Positions 35,686 to 45,046 of a stretch of 64,000 bases of DNA are shown here, piece after piece; the first letter of the stretch is position 1; each line of letters starts with the position of its first letter. Made by a program: the position numbers and the translations under genes. This stretch comes from CAVYOE01 sp963770155 (GTDB lineage Bacteria > Actinomycetota > Thermoleophilia > Solirubrobacterales > 70-9): the NCBI GenBank assembly GCA_963770155.1, contig CAVYOE010000001.1, positions 1,054,001 through 1,118,000 of the forward strand. Direction: 5' to 3'. The notes beneath the pieces were generated by a model. It did not search any database. It saw nothing but the letters and a program-made list of their open reading frames with translations, and had not been told where the DNA came from.

Positions 35686-36499
35686 CGGACTCGAGCGATG
35701 CGAACTTGTTGATGACGCGCTTGCTCGAGCCGCCCTTGATCTCGCCGGCGACCTTGCCGTCACGAAGGAAGACGACCCGGCCCGCGATCGCGGCGGCACC
35801 GGGATCGTGGGTGACGATCACGATCGAGTGGCCCTCGCTCCGGTTCAGGTCCTGCAGCAGGTCGAGCACCTCGGCCTCCGAGTGCGAGTCGAGGTTGCCG
35901 GTGGGCTCGTCGGCGAGCACCAGCTTCGGTTCCATCAGCAATGCGCGGGCAATCGAGACTCGCTGCTGCTCACCCCCGGAGAGCTCCGACGGGAGATGGT
36001 CGGCGCGGGCGCTGAGCCGTACCTGCTTCAGGAGCTTGCGGGCACGCCGGCGAAGCTTCTCGTCGTTGCGGCCGGCGATCAGCGCCGGCAGGAGCACGTT
36101 CTCCTCGGCGCTCAGGGACGGCAGCAGGTTGAAGAACTGGAAGACGAAACCGATCCCGTCGCGTCGCAGCAGGGTCAGCTCGCTGTCGTCGAGGCCCTCG
36201 AACCGGGTTCCGGCAAGCGCGATCGTGCCGTCGGTGGGCGTCTCCAGCGCGCCGAGGAGGTGAAGCAAGGTGCTCTTGCCCGATCCCGACGGACCCATGA
36301 TCGCGACCATCTCGCCGTCGGCGATCTCGAGATCGACGCCGTCGAGAGCGCGGACTTCGGTGCCTCCTTCGCCATAGACCTTGGTCAGGCCGTTGACCTC
36401 GATCGCGGGCGGCGCGGTGCTCTTCTTCGATGCCGCCTTCTTGCGGGTGCGGCTCGCTGTCTTGCGGGTACGGGTCCCTGCGCCGCGCGCCGGGCTCAT
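35678..36499 (-). CDS. ABC transporter ATP-binding protein, MacB/LolD-like
   Basis: A 273-residue ATPase with a Lys/Arg/Thr-rich leader of about 30 residues before the domain. Walker A is GPSGSGKST, the Q-loop is VFQFFNLLPSLSA, the signature is LSGGEQQRVSIARA, Walker B is LVLADEPTGNLDS and the switch His is in VIVTHDP. The start ATG overlaps the phosphosugar isomerase stop by 4 bases, and the stop overlaps the permease start by 8 bases. It powers the two-domain permease. The basic leader is unusual and may interact with nucleic acid or membrane. Confidence 0.92.
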   Translation of the reverse strand: MSPARGAGTRTRKTASRTRKKAASKKSTAPPAIEVNGLTKVYGEGGTEVRALDGVDLEIADGEMVAIMGPSGSGKSTLLHLLGALETPTDGTIALAGTRFEGLDDSELTLLRRDGIGFVFQFFNLLPSLSAEENVLLPALIAGRNDEKLRRRARKLLKQVRLSARADHLPSELSGGEQQRVSIARALLMEPKLVLADEPTGNLDSHSEAEVLDLLQDLNRSEGHSIVIVTHDPGAAAIAGRVVFLRDGKVAGEIKGGSSKRVINKFASLESGA

Positions 36500-37521
36500 G
36501 GCCGGCCCAGCTCGCGCTTCAGGTTCTCGATCGTCTCCACCGGGGTCGGGTCGACGCCAGCAGCGGCGGCCACGTGGAGCGAGACCAGGTCGCCGAGCAT
36601 CACCGCCTGAAGCATCCGCTCTGTCCGGGTCTCCCCCTCTGTCTCGATCCGGCAGACCGCGGCCGCGTGGGGTTCGAGGAGCCTTGCAGTCAGCTCAAAG
36701 CGCTCGCGCTCCCGCGGATGCTGGTCGGCGTCTTCCAGCATGATCGCGACAAACCGGCCGCAGTCCTCGGCTCCCGCCCATCCCGCGATCTCGTTGTGGT
36801 CGGCCTCGGGCATCATCGCCCAGAAAGCGGGGACCTTGGCGTTCTCGTTGAGCTGGGTCTTCCAGCGCATCGCGACCGGCGCGGTGAGGCCGCTGCCGTA
36901 GATCACCGCCGTGGCCTTCTCAAGGGAGGCGGCGATCTCCCCCGAGCGTTTGCCGAGTGATCCCCGCTGCGATTCCAGGTGGGCGGCACAACTGTCGATC
37001 TCGGTGTTGAGACGCGGTGCCGCACCGGCCAGGGCAGCTGCCTCGGCGGCTGCGCAGAACATGTAGCCGACCGCGGCGCGCGGCTGCAGACCGGCTGGAA
37101 GGCCGATCACAGGAACCCCGTCGGATCGGGCAAGTTCGGCCAACTCGCCCCCGGTTGTGGCGACCATCCTGGCCGCCCCCAACGCCTCGGCACCTGCGTA
37201 ACACGCGAGGGTTTCCTCGGTATTGCCCGAGTAGCTCGAGCACAGGACGAGCGACTCGGGCCGCGCCTCGGGCGGCAGCTCGTATCCCCGCGCCCCGAGG
37301 AGCGGACGGTCGAGCCTCGAGCCGAAAGCTGCCCGGGCGAGATCGCCGCCGATCGCTGAACCGCCCATGCCGCAGACGACGACGCTCGGTGCGTCGATCT
37401 CCTGCAGCTTCGCCGACTCGATCCGCCACAGAGCGTCACGGAGGTGGTCCGGCATCGCCAACACGGTGTCGAGCTGGTTGCCCGCGTCAACCGCGCGAAT
37501 CGGCGCCAGGGGATCGCTCAC
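36496..37521 (-). CDS. Bifunctional phosphoglucose/phosphomannose isomerase
   Basis: A 341-residue SIS-domain enzyme interconverting fructose-6-phosphate with glucose-6-phosphate and mannose-6-phosphate. Markers are VVCGMGGSAIGGDLAR (about 47-62), VLCSSYSGNTEETLA and the family segment QLNENAKVPAFWAMMPEADHNEIAGW (split as QLNENAK and PEADHNEI). The GTG start overlaps the nucleotidyltransferase stop by 4 bases. Together with its neighbours it supplies mannose and glucose phosphates for sugar nucleotides. Confidence 0.92.
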   Translation of the reverse strand: MSDPLAPIRAVDAGNQLDTVLAMPDHLRDALWRIESAKLQEIDAPSVVVCGMGGSAIGGDLARAAFGSRLDRPLLGARGYELPPEARPESLVLCSSYSGNTEETLACYAGAEALGAARMVATTGGELAELARSDGVPVIGLPAGLQPRAAVGYMFCAAAEAAALAGAAPRLNTEIDSCAAHLESQRGSLGKRSGEIAASLEKATAVIYGSGLTAPVAMRWKTQLNENAKVPAFWAMMPEADHNEIAGWAGAEDCGRFVAIMLEDADQHPRERERFELTARLLEPHAAAVCRIETEGETRTERMLQAVMLGDLVSLHVAAAAGVDPTPVETIENLKRELGRP

Positions 37522-38573
37522 GCTTCCACCAACTCCCCTTCCGCGGTGACGGTCCCCGGGTCGAGCACAGCGCCGGCGGCAACCTCGGCCCCCGCCGCCA
37601 AAATCGCGCCGTTGATGGTCGCCCTCTCGCCAACCGAGCAGCGCTCGTTCAGGATCGACTCGAAGATCCGCGCCCCGGCTCCGACGTGGGAGCCGGGTCC
37701 CACCACCGCGCGGGGCCCGACCTCTGCCTCCGCGTCGATCTCGGCCCCGGGTCCGACCAGCGCCGGCGGCCTCACGATCGCCTTCGGATCGAGCTCTGCG
37801 CCCTGCTCGACCAGCAGGCCCTCCGGCGCGGCAAGCTCGCCGACAGAAGTCTGCACCCGGCGTTCGAGAATGTCCCAGGTCGCCTGCAGGAAGCGGTCCG
37901 GCGTACCGATGTCGAGCCAGTAGCCATCGAGCACCCGGGCGTAGAGACCATTCCCGATCAGCTTCGGGAACACCTCGCGCTCGATCGACACCTCGCGGTC
38001 CGCAGGGATGTGCTCGATCGCCGCGCGCTCGAGCACGTATATGCCGGCGTTGATGTCGCCGCCTGCCGCCGCTTCGGCCGCCGCGGGCTTCTCGGCAAAC
38101 TCTCTGACCTCCGCGAGGCCGTCGCTACGGTCGCGCCGGACGACCCCGTAGCCGGTCGCATTCTCAACGTGGAAAAGACCGAGGGTCGCCACTGCGCCGG
38201 CCGCCTCGTGATCGCGAACCAGGGCGGTCAGGTCGAGGTCACAGAGGACGTCACCGTTCAATGCCAGGAATCGATCGTCGAGCTGCTCGACGCTGTCGGC
38301 GGCGAACCGAATCCCCCCCGCCGTCCCGCGAGGCTCCGGCTCGACCACGTAGCTGATCCGCTGGCCCTCGTCCCCTTCACCGAGCGCCTCCCGCAGGGGG
38401 TCCGGCTCGAAACCGCAGGCGAGGACGACGTCGTCGACGCCGTGGGTGCGCAGCCATTCGAGCAGGTAGCTGATGAACGGCCTGCCTGCGAGCGGCAGCA
38501 CGGGCTTCGGCCGGCGCTCTGTCAGCGGGCGCAAGCGGGTCCCCTCTCCCCCGACCAGGACCAGCGCCTGCAT
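37518..38573 (-). CDS. Mannose-1-phosphate guanylyltransferase-like NDP-sugar pyrophosphorylase
   Basis: A 351-residue enzyme with the signature VGGEGTRLRPLTERRPKPVLP at residues 7-27, the nucleotide-sugar segment NGDVLCDLDL, and a C-terminal left-handed beta-helix with hexapeptide-type repeats (about 255-345, VGPGAEIDAEAEVGPRAVVG). I chose the ATG at 38573, which overlaps the last base of the UDP-glucose dehydrogenase stop (TGATG) and has GGAG upstream. It probably makes GDP-mannose; uridylyl or thymidylyl specificity cannot be excluded. Confidence 0.87.
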   Translation of the reverse strand: MQALVLVGGEGTRLRPLTERRPKPVLPLAGRPFISYLLEWLRTHGVDDVVLACGFEPDPLREALGEGDEGQRISYVVEPEPRGTAGGIRFAADSVEQLDDRFLALNGDVLCDLDLTALVRDHEAAGAVATLGLFHVENATGYGVVRRDRSDGLAEVREFAEKPAAAEAAAGGDINAGIYVLERAAIEHIPADREVSIEREVFPKLIGNGLYARVLDGYWLDIGTPDRFLQATWDILERRVQTSVGELAAPEGLLVEQGAELDPKAIVRPPALVGPGAEIDAEAEVGPRAVVGPGSHVGAGARIFESILNERCSVGERATINGAILAAGAEVAAGAVLDPGTVTAEGELVEA

Positions 38574-39895
38574 CAGCTCTCCGCCGGGTCGCCCGGCGTC
38601 TCCTCGCCGGCGAGCCCGATGCCCTCGTACGTGAAGCCGGCATCCCGGAGCTCTCCGGCATCGAGAAAGTTGCGCCCGTCGATCAAGAGCGGGTTGGCCA
38701 TCCGCTTCGCGGCTTCCTTCCAGTCGAGCTCGGCAAATTCCGGCCATTCTGTGACCAGGACGGCGGCATCCGCACCGTCGAGGACCTCCATGGCCGAGTC
38801 GCAGAGCTCGACCTCCGGCAGCAGCTGGGCTGCGGTTGCCTCGGCGACCGGGTCATACCCCCGGACTTCGGCGCCCTCGCTCCGTAGGCGGGAGGCGACA
38901 ACCAGGCTGGAGGCCTCACGCATGTCGTCGGTGTCCGGCTTGAACGCGAGACCCAACAGCGCCACCGTTTTGCCGCTCAACATCCCGAGGTGCTTCTGGA
39001 GCTTGCCCACCAGCCGGCGCTTCTGCAGCTCGTTCACCTCGATCACGGCGCTCAGCAGCTGGAAGTGGTAGCCGGAGTTGCCGGCGAGCTGCTTCAGGGC
39101 CTGTGTGTCTTTCGGGAAACAGCTGCCGCCGAATCCGAGGCCGGCATTCAAAAACTTCGGACCGATCCGCTCGTCCAGGCCCATGCCGCGAGCAACCTCG
39201 CTGACGTCGGCGCCGAGCTCCTCTGAGACGTTGGCGATCTCGTTGATGAAACTGATCTTGGTCGCCAGGAACGCGTTCGAGGCGAGCTTGATCATCTCGG
39301 CGCTGGAGACATCGGTACGCACGATCGGAGCGTCCATCCCCGCGTAGAGCGCCTCGACAGCACCGGCCGCTTCATCGTCGCCCGGCTCGATCCCGATCAC
39401 GATCCGGTCGGGCTCGAGGAAATCCTTTACGGCCGAGCCCTCGCGCAGGAACTCGGGATTGGAGACATAGGCGGTGTCAGGCAGCTCGTGGCGGATGGCG
39501 CGGCCGGTCCCGACCGGCACGGTGCTCTTCATGACAACGATTCGTCCCTTGCCGGTCACCTCCTCGATCGCGGTCTTGACGCTGGAAAGGTCCGCGTCAC
39601 CGGCAGCCGTCGGCGGAGTCTCGACGCAGATGAAGATGACCTCGGCCTCGTCGGTGAGCTGATCGAGCTCGGTCGCGAAAGTGAGCCGCTCCGAGTTCCT
39701 CTTGATCAGCTCCGGCAGGCCAGGCTCGTGCATGGGGACTTCGCCGGCGGCGAGGCGCTCGATCTTGTCCGCGTCTATGTCGCGGGCCACCACCCTGTTC
39801 CCGAGCTCGGCAAAGCAGGCGGCCGTCACCAGGCCGACCCAGCCAACCCCGACGACGCCGATCGCCCTCGGCGCCTGGTCGTTTCCGCTGCTCAC
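38573..39895 (-). CDS. ugd: UDP-glucose 6-dehydrogenase family protein
   Basis: A 440-residue NAD-dependent nucleotide-sugar dehydrogenase. The Rossmann start is VVGVGWVGLVTAACFAELG. Substrate-site segments are KSTVPVGTGRAI and NPEFLREGSAVKDFLEPDRIVIG, and the catalytic Cys is in GFGGSCFPKD. It makes UDP-glucuronate (or GDP-mannuronate) for acidic surface polymers. The GTG start overlaps the LCP gene stop by 4 bases, and the stop shares one base with the next start. The C-terminal 15 residues are acidic. Confidence 0.92.
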   Translation of the reverse strand: MSSGNDQAPRAIGVVGVGWVGLVTAACFAELGNRVVARDIDADKIERLAAGEVPMHEPGLPELIKRNSERLTFATELDQLTDEAEVIFICVETPPTAAGDADLSSVKTAIEEVTGKGRIVVMKSTVPVGTGRAIRHELPDTAYVSNPEFLREGSAVKDFLEPDRIVIGIEPGDDEAAGAVEALYAGMDAPIVRTDVSSAEMIKLASNAFLATKISFINEIANVSEELGADVSEVARGMGLDERIGPKFLNAGLGFGGSCFPKDTQALKQLAGNSGYHFQLLSAVIEVNELQKRRLVGKLQKHLGMLSGKTVALLGLAFKPDTDDMREASSLVVASRLRSEGAEVRGYDPVAEATAAQLLPEVELCDSAMEVLDGADAAVLVTEWPEFAELDWKEAAKRMANPLLIDGRNFLDAGELRDAGFTYEGIGLAGEETPGDPAES

Positions 39896-42051
39896 GCCTT
39901 CGGCGGCTTGGGTCCGGGCAGCAACTTCGTCCCGCGGGCGATCGCGACCATCTGGTCGGCGGTCAGGGTCCGCAGCAGCGAGTTCGAAATCCAGTAGGCC
40001 CGGCCCTCGTGCTCCCAGGCCACCATGCGGAGACGGTCGCCATCGAAGTAGAGCTTGTACTCGCGATCTCCCATCTCCCTTGTCTCATGGGGCTCGTCGA
40101 GGATCGGCGCGTCCTCCCACTCGGTCCCCTGGAGCCCGTAGAAGTCGCCCGCAGGGGTCTCCAGGGTGAAGCGGTAACAGAAGGTGTCGTCCTTTGAAAG
40201 CGAGTGGTCCTGCAGCGTGTAGGCGCGCGGCTGCTGGTCGTAGGTCGACCCGGCGATCACCGTGGTCGGGTAGAAGATCGGCATCGACCGGTCGCGTCGG
40301 CGGATGCGGTAGGCGAGCTTCTTGCCAAAGCTGCCGCCTTCAAGTCCGAGCGAGCTCGCATCGGGCTTCGACGTTTCCTTCTTCTTCGCCCCCTTCTTCT
40401 TGCCCTTCTGCTGAGTCGCCGGGACCGGTCCGGTCCTGCCCGGCTTTGGTTTGCCTGGCGCTTCCCCGGGCGGCGCTTCCGGCGGGCCGGTCGGCTGCTC
40501 CGGAGCCGCGGTGGCACCCCGCGGGCCGCCGCTGCTCTCGATCCCGAGGAACTGGCTCACCGCCTGTTCGATCTGACTCGGAGTGACGGTGACGCGCGCG
40601 CCGACCGACCCGGGGAAGTGGACCTCCCGCACGGGCTGGTCACGAGCCGCGATGAACGACTTCATCACCTGGATCATCGTCGGCGCGTCCTTGATGTCGG
40701 AGCTGGTGTATTCGGTGAAGATGTCGATCAGCTCGTTTTGCCTGGTCAGGAGGTCCGTGGTGGGGACCCGGGCTCGCGCCTGGCGGAGGAAGTCCTGCTG
40801 GCGGGCGGCGCGGACGACGTCGTTGTCGGTGTGGCGGAAGCGGACGTACTCGAGCGCCTTGTAGCCACAGAGACGCTGATAGCCCGGCCGCACGTCGATC
40901 TCCGCATACTGCTGGGCGGCCGACAGGCCCTCGTTCGAGTGGTAGTAGCGGCGGTCGACGTCGACGTAGACACAGCCGATCGCGTTCACGGCCTTGGCAA
41001 AGCCGACGAAGTTGACCTGGACCAGGTGGTTGACGTCCACCCCGGTCAGCTGTTTCACCGTCTCCAGGGTTCGTTTCGGCCCGCCAGTCGCGAATGCCTC
41101 GTTGAACTTGGCGAAGCCGTAGCCGGGGATGTTCACCTCGAGGTCTCGAGGGATCGAAAAGAGCGCGATCGCGTCGCGTTCCGGATCCAGTCGCAGCAGC
41201 ATCGAGGTGTCGGAGAGGCCGAAACCCTGACCGTCGCCGCGCCGCTTGTCTGAGCCGATGATCAGGATCGTCTGCGGGGCGCCGCCGTCGACCGAGGCGA
41301 GCTGGCTCTCGATTCCCTGCAGCTCGATCTCATCGCCGAGGTCGCCGGCGATGTCGGAAACCCCGAGGATCAGGGCGCTCGCGGTAGCCCCGCCGGTGGC
41401 GAGGATGATCAGGAGCGAGGCGAGCGTGAACCGGGCCCAAAGAGGGAACCGGCGCCGGGGCCGGCCGACCTCGAGGTATGCGCCGGCCGCGGCGGCTGCC
41501 GCGGCCCTCGCGGCGCTGGGCGGACCGGAGACGATGGTGGGCCGCTCGTCGCCCGCCTCGTCGTAATCGTCGACGGCATCGCGTTCGGCCGTGATCGCCT
41601 CGTCGTCGTCCTCAACGGCCGCGTCCTCGGCTCGCAGGACCTCGTCGTCCTCGAGCTCTTCCTCTTCAGCCTCGAGGTCTTCCTCCTCGGGGATCTCCTC
41701 GCCCAGCGGTTGCCCCTCGGCGTCGACCAGGTCACGGTGGTGTTGTTCGCTCGCGTCGTCGGCAGCTGCGTCTTCGGCGTCGCTCTCCGCGGTGATCGCC
41801 TCCTGCTCCTCAACGTCGGCGGCCTGCTCGTCGGGCATCTCGTACTCCTCGGTAGGAGCGCCGACTGCCTCCTCGATCTCCGCATCGAGCTCGGCGAGAA
41901 AGTCGTCGCCCAGCTCGAGCTCGTCGTCCCCTCCAAAGACGTCGCGCGGGTCCTCCTCGCGCGGCTCCTCCTCACGCGGCTCCTCCTCGCGCGGCTCCTC
42001 GGGCCCGGGTTCGTCCGGGCGGTGACCGCCGTTGCCTTCGCGCTCACTCAT
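39892..42051 (-). CDS. LytR-CpsA-Psr (LCP) family wall-polymer ligase with acidic cytoplasmic domain
   Basis: A 719-residue protein. Residues 1-175 are extremely acidic, beginning with four EEPRE-like repeats. A membrane segment follows at about 200-228, then an LCP domain (about 245-470) with IIGSDKR, LSDTSMLLRLD, SIPRDLEV and YVRFRHTDNDVVRAARQQDFL. A Pro/Lys linker leads to a C-terminal domain of unknown type (about 575-715). LCP enzymes attach undecaprenyl-linked glycans to peptidoglycan. I chose the ATG at 42051; a GTG at 42060 is an alternative. It overlaps the M20 peptidase gene by 8 bases and the dehydrogenase gene by 4. Confidence 0.9.
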   Translation of the reverse strand: MSEREGNGGHRPDEPGPEEPREEEPREEEPREEDPRDVFGGDDELELGDDFLAELDAEIEEAVGAPTEEYEMPDEQAADVEEQEAITAESDAEDAAADDASEQHHRDLVDAEGQPLGEEIPEEEDLEAEEEELEDDEVLRAEDAAVEDDDEAITAERDAVDDYDEAGDERPTIVSGPPSAARAAAAAAAGAYLEVGRPRRRFPLWARFTLASLLIILATGGATASALILGVSDIAGDLGDEIELQGIESQLASVDGGAPQTILIIGSDKRRGDGQGFGLSDTSMLLRLDPERDAIALFSIPRDLEVNIPGYGFAKFNEAFATGGPKRTLETVKQLTGVDVNHLVQVNFVGFAKAVNAIGCVYVDVDRRYYHSNEGLSAAQQYAEIDVRPGYQRLCGYKALEYVRFRHTDNDVVRAARQQDFLRQARARVPTTDLLTRQNELIDIFTEYTSSDIKDAPTMIQVMKSFIAARDQPVREVHFPGSVGARVTVTPSQIEQAVSQFLGIESSGGPRGATAAPEQPTGPPEAPPGEAPGKPKPGRTGPVPATQQKGKKKGAKKKETSKPDASSLGLEGGSFGKKLAYRIRRRDRSMPIFYPTTVIAGSTYDQQPRAYTLQDHSLSKDDTFCYRFTLETPAGDFYGLQGTEWEDAPILDEPHETREMGDREYKLYFDGDRLRMVAWEHEGRAYWISNSLLRTLTADQMVAIARGTKLLPGPKPPKA
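41944..42003. repeat. Four tandem 15-bp units in the LCP gene
   Basis: Units GCGCGGGTCCTCCTC, GCGCGGCTCCTCCTC, ACGCGGCTCCTCCTC and GCGCGGCTCCTCGGG lie head to tail. On the coding strand they give repeated Arg-Glu-Glu-(Glu/Asp)-Pro at residues about 17-36. Unit number may vary by slippage between strains. Confidence 0.9.
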
Positions 42052-43144
42052 CGCGGTCACCCCGCTCGACCGTCGCCAGCGAGCGGCCGAAATCGAGCAG
42101 TGCCCTGCGATAGGAGGCCAGAGAATCGACCGAGACCCACTCCTGCGGGCCGTGGTGGCCGCCGCCGACCGGGCCGAACTCGACCGCGGGCACCCCGACC
42201 CGCAGGAAGGAGACGACGTCGGATGCGCCGTCGCGGCCGACGCTCATCACCCGCTCGGGATGGTGCGGGGCCGCCGCCTCCCCCAGCGCCCGCACATAAG
42301 GGGAGTCAGGCGAGACCACCGCGGGGGGACGCTGGAAGGTCGAAATCACGCGAGTATCGGGGAGGTCCTTGACCTGCCCGAGGATCGCCTCGGGGTCCTG
42401 TTCGGGCAGGTAGCGCACATCGACGTCTATGACGCAGGTATCGGGCACTTTGTTCAACGCGTCGCCTCCCCAGATCCGGCCCAGGTTGATTGAGGGCCGA
42501 TCGAAGAGGTCGGAACTCTGGCGCGTAAAGGGTAATGACTCGATGCTGCGGAACACGTCGAGCGCCTTGAGCACGGCGTTGTCGCCCAGCCACGGGGTCG
42601 CGCCGTGCGCGGCCGTGCCTCCGACCTCGAGCCGCATCGCCAGCACCCCCTTTGCCTGCACGCCGATCTGGAGGTCGGTCGGCTCGCCGGTGATCGCGAA
42701 ATCGCCCACAAAGCCGCTGTCGACGAGCGCATCGCTGCCCCGCTCGACCTCTTCCTCGGACTCCTCGTCGGAGACGACTCCGAGCCGCACCCGCACCCCT
42801 TCCGCATCCCGGAGCTCGTGCAGGACGAGCAGCATCACGGCGAGGGCGCCCTTCATGTCATAGGCGCCGCGCCCGAACAGGCGGTCTCCCTCGAGCCTGG
42901 GGCGGAACTGCTCGTCGTGGCCGGGCACCACGTCGAGGTGGCCGTGCAGGACGAGTGTGGGGGCCTGCTCCTCCCCCACCTCGGCCATCATCACGGGCAG
43001 CCCGCGCGACTCGATCTGCTTGACGCCGATCCCTCGTGAGGAAAGCCAGCCCTGGACGAAGCCGGCTGCGTCTCGCAATCCCTCGGGATCGGAGGTGTCG
43101 TAGGCGATCAGGCGCTCGGCGAGCTCCCGAGCCTCGTTGCTCAC
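42044..43144 (-). CDS. M20-family metallopeptidase / amidohydrolase (ArgE/DapE type)
   Basis: A 366-residue di-zinc hydrolase. Metal-site motifs are LVLHGHLDVVPG (about 63-74), GRGAYDMKGALA and SDEESEEE (catalytic Glu), with ITGEPTDLQIG and a late GGGHHGPQEWV. The dimerisation domain lies at about 175-285. The family removes acyl or amino groups from peptides and amino-acid derivatives; the exact substrate is unknown. The GTG start is 16 bases downstream of atpC, so it may be transcribed with the ATP synthase operon. The stop overlaps the LCP gene start by 8 bases. Confidence 0.88.
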   Translation of the reverse strand: MSNEARELAERLIAYDTSDPEGLRDAAGFVQGWLSSRGIGVKQIESRGLPVMMAEVGEEQAPTLVLHGHLDVVPGHDEQFRPRLEGDRLFGRGAYDMKGALAVMLLVLHELRDAEGVRVRLGVVSDEESEEEVERGSDALVDSGFVGDFAITGEPTDLQIGVQAKGVLAMRLEVGGTAAHGATPWLGDNAVLKALDVFRSIESLPFTRQSSDLFDRPSINLGRIWGGDALNKVPDTCVIDVDVRYLPEQDPEAILGQVKDLPDTRVISTFQRPPAVVSPDSPYVRALGEAAAPHHPERVMSVGRDGASDVVSFLRVGVPAVEFGPVGGGHHGPQEWVSVDSLASYRRALLDFGRSLATVERGDRDE

Positions 43145-43160
43145 GCAGTCCCCGGGGCGG

Positions 43161-43583
43161 CTAGTCGCCGCTCGACTCGGTTACCGCCAGGAATGCCTCG
43201 GCGCGCTCCTTGTCGCGGGCGGCGGTCTCGTGAGCTGCCGAGCCTTCCTCGGCCTCGCCGAGGCGCTGTTCGGCATCCTTGACCCGCTGCTCCAGTTGCG
43301 AGCGGTCTAGGTCCTCGGGCGGAATCGCTTCGCCGACCAGGACCAGCGCCTTGTTGCCGAAGACCTCCAGCCACCCTTCCGCTTGCGCGAACCGCTTGGT
43401 CTCCCCTTCGGAGACCTTCAGCCGCAGCTCAGTGGGGCGCAGCCGCGCCATCAGCGGCTCGTGGTTCGCAAGGATCCCGATCTCCCCGACCGCCGTCCGG
43501 GTCGAGAGCTGCACCACCTCGCCGTCGAAGACCTGCCCCTCGGGGGTCAGGACCTTGGTCGGGAACGAGTTCTCCTCCGCCAC
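43161..43583 (-). CDS. atpC: ATP synthase F1 epsilon subunit
   Basis: A 140-residue protein with the N-terminal beta-sandwich (VLTPEGQVFDGEVVQLSTRTAVGEIGILANHEPLMARL) recognisable from residues about 11-48, and a helical C-terminal domain. It couples the central stalk and inhibits ATP hydrolysis. GTG start, 14 bases after atpD. The last helix is Glu/Ala-rich. It is the last gene of the atp operon proper. Confidence 0.95.
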   Translation of the reverse strand: MAEENSFPTKVLTPEGQVFDGEVVQLSTRTAVGEIGILANHEPLMARLRPTELRLKVSEGETKRFAQAEGWLEVFGNKALVLVGEAIPPEDLDRSQLEQRVKDAEQRLGEAEEGSAAHETAARDKERAEAFLAVTESSGD

Positions 43584-43597
43584 GGCCGAATCCGCGG

Positions 43598-45031
43598 CTA
43601 GGCCGCTTCCTCCTTCATCCCCTTGGATTCCTCGACCACCTGGTCGATGCCGCCCTTCATGTAGAAGGCGCGCTCGGGAATCTCGTCGTGCTTGCCCTCG
43701 ACGATCTCGCCGAAGCCGCGCACGGTCTCCTCGACCGGCACGAACTCTCCCTCGCGGCCGGTGAACTGGGAGGCGACGAAGAACGGCTGGGAAAGGAAGC
43801 GCTCGATCTTCCGGGCCCGGGTAACGGTCAGCTTGTCCTCGTCGGAGAGCTCGTCGATCCCGAGGATCGCGATGATCTCCTGCAGCTCCTTGTAGCGCTG
43901 CAGGGTTTCCTGGACCTCGGTCGCGACTCGATAGTGCTCCTCGCCGAGGATGTCGGGCTTGAGGATGGTCGAGGTCGAGTCGAGCGGGTCGACCGCCGGA
44001 TAGATGCCCTTCTCGACCAGGGCCCGCGAAAGCACCGTGGTCGCGTTCAGGTGCGCGAACACCGAGGCCGGCGCCGGGTCGGTGAGGTCGTCGGCCGGCA
44101 CGTAGATCGCCTGCACCGACGTGACCGAGCCCTCGCGCGTGGAAGTGATTCGTTCCTGCAGGCCACCCATCTCGGTCTCGAGCGTCGGCTGGTAGCCGAC
44201 GGCCGAGGGCATCCGCCCGAGCAGCGCCGAGACCTCGGAGCCTGCCTGGACGAAGCGGAAGATGTTGTCGATGAACAGGAGCACGTCCTGTCCGCCCTGC
44301 TCGCGGAAGTACTCGGCCATGGTCAGCCCGGAGAGCGCGACCCGGAGGCGGGCGCCAGGCGGCTCGTTCATCTGGCCGAAGACCAGCATCGTCTTGTCGA
44401 TCACCCCGGATTCCTTCATCTCGAGCCAGAGGTCGTTCCCCTCGCGCGAGCGCTCTCCCACACCGCAGAAGGCCGAGAGGCCCTCGTGCTCCTCGGCGAC
44501 GCTGCGGATCAGCTCCTGGATCAGCACCGTCTTGCCGACGCCGGCGCCGCCGAAGAGGCCGACCTTGCCGCCCTTGGCGTAGGGGGCCAGCAGATCTACC
44601 ACCTTGATCCCGGTGACCAGGATCTCCTGGCTGGGGGTCAGATCCTCGACCTCGGGGGCGGCGCGGTGGATCGGCCAGCGCTCATCGCCCTCGACTGCAT
44701 CACCCTCGTCGATCGGCTCCCCGAGCAGATTGAAGATCCGGCCGAGCGTCTCCTTGCCGACCGGGACCGTGATCGGTCCACCGGTGTCGATGATGTCGTC
44801 GCCGCGACGGAGTCCGTCGGTCGCGTCCATCGCCACGGCGCGGACCCGGTCGTCGCCGAGGTGCTGCTGGACCTCGCAAACGAGGTTCATCGGCGCGCGA
44901 CCGTCGCCTTCGGCAATCTCGATCTTGAGTGCCGAGTAGATCTCCGGCAGGTCGTCCGTGAAGACAGCGTCGATCACGACCCCCGTTACCTGCTCGACCC
45001 TGCCGACATTTCCGTTGTTGGCCTCAGCCAT
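43598..45031 (-). CDS. atpD: ATP synthase F1 beta subunit
   Basis: A 477-residue catalytic subunit. The P-loop is GGAGVGKTVL (Lys167), the catalytic Glu is in VGERSREGNDL (Glu193) and the family segment ALSGLTMAEYFREQ is present. The gene is 15 bases downstream of atpG and 14 bases upstream of atpC. Length and motifs are standard. Confidence 0.98.
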   Translation of the reverse strand: MAEANNGNVGRVEQVTGVVIDAVFTDDLPEIYSALKIEIAEGDGRAPMNLVCEVQQHLGDDRVRAVAMDATDGLRRGDDIIDTGGPITVPVGKETLGRIFNLLGEPIDEGDAVEGDERWPIHRAAPEVEDLTPSQEILVTGIKVVDLLAPYAKGGKVGLFGGAGVGKTVLIQELIRSVAEEHEGLSAFCGVGERSREGNDLWLEMKESGVIDKTMLVFGQMNEPPGARLRVALSGLTMAEYFREQGGQDVLLFIDNIFRFVQAGSEVSALLGRMPSAVGYQPTLETEMGGLQERITSTREGSVTSVQAIYVPADDLTDPAPASVFAHLNATTVLSRALVEKGIYPAVDPLDSTSTILKPDILGEEHYRVATEVQETLQRYKELQEIIAILGIDELSDEDKLTVTRARKIERFLSQPFFVASQFTGREGEFVPVEETVRGFGEIVEGKHDEIPERAFYMKGGIDQVVEESKGMKEEAA

Positions 45032-45046
45032 TGGTTCCTTTCGGTC

